Of a stretch of 64,000 bases of DNA, positions 63,947-64,000 are shown one piece after another. Made by a program: the position numbers and the translations under genes. The stretch lies in assembly GCF_001650905.1 (NCBI RefSeq), contig NZ_LXYG01000017.1:434001-498000 (forward strand), read 5' to 3'. Numbering within the stretch: position 1 is the first letter of the stretch; the number at the start of each line of letters is the position of its first letter. The stretch is from Balneola sp. EhC07 (GTDB lineage Bacteria > Bacteroidota > Rhodothermia > Balneolales > Balneolaceae). The notes under the pieces are model-generated. The model was not told the DNA's origin. It was given only the letters and a program-made list of their open reading frames with translations, and did not search any database.

Positions 63947-64000
63947 GGTGTTGAATTGGGCATTCCCGCCTTAATCACTTTAATTATTCTTCAGTTTTTT

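Noticed and set aside
63980-64000. Possible end of rplY (ribosomal protein L25) on the minus strand
   Set aside because: Only six codons (KKLKNN) and a stop would be visible; gene order alone is not enough.
1-64000. tRNA, rRNA and riboswitch genes
   Set aside because: No cloverleaf with TTCRA loop, no rRNA text, and no RFN element ahead of ribB or known aptamer was recognised by eye; a tRNA scan would be decisive.

Overview
The window reads as an ordinary chromosomal stretch of a marine-type, low-GC (about 40 percent by eye) member of the Bacteroidota/Balneolota group. Pointers are a K+-dependent membrane pyrophosphatase, a CarB without its allosteric domain, an ABC permease fused to an M1 peptidase, a DksA-like protein lacking most zinc cysteines, many short secreted proteins of unknown function, and a mostly weak ribosome-binding-site context. 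The genus assignment (Balneola/Gracilimonas-like) is inference. I see no rRNA, tRNA, CRISPR array, phage or transposase gene.

Layout. 1-2.6 kb: end of a YdeI-like gene, two unknown proteins, then an ABC ATPase coupled to the permease-peptidase fusion (to 6.26 kb). 6.26-7.08 kb: a gene-free stretch of fold-back DNA. 7.1-16.3 kb: small housekeeping or stress genes (DUF2461, DUF1328, phospholipase D, SDR, GroES-like, GIN, DinB, BtuF-like, flavin monooxygenase) and a likely protein-deglycation pair (fructosamine kinase plus LMW phosphatase). 16.4-23.5 kb: ileS, dksA-like, lspA on the plus strand against ribB(A), yajC and a class V aminotransferase on the minus strand. 23.6-31.7 kb: YtxH protein and a three-gene RND efflux operon with two different permeases and one adaptor. 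31.9-43.4 kb: transaldolase, four-helix-bundle protein, penicillin acylase, carA, carB and recQ with an N-terminal GxxExxY nuclease-like domain. 43.5-54.6 kb: DUF58 protein, envelope proteins, a two-component system, aquaporin, tsaD, rnhA and pyrF. 54.7-64 kb: an S15-type peptidase, a beta-propeller/amidohydrolase giant, and pth followed by hppA.

The most unusual layer is not a gene but a set of palindromes. At least seven genes end inside, or directly against, a long inverted repeat, so that the repeat arm often supplies the stop codon. Three one-gene segments are bounded by related repeats: a GxxExxY domain flanked by inverted repeats and fused in frame to recQ, a four-helix-bundle gene between 27-bp direct repeats, and an orphan membrane ORF between 25-bp inverted repeats. 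I read these as candidate single-gene mobile cassettes that settle at gene boundaries; this is inference from repeats alone.

Functional links: carA, carB and pyrF serve pyrimidine synthesis; ileS, tsaD and pth serve translation; lspA, yajC, the RND system, OM-type proteins and the two-component system serve the envelope. All function calls come from reading motifs by eye; no database search was run.
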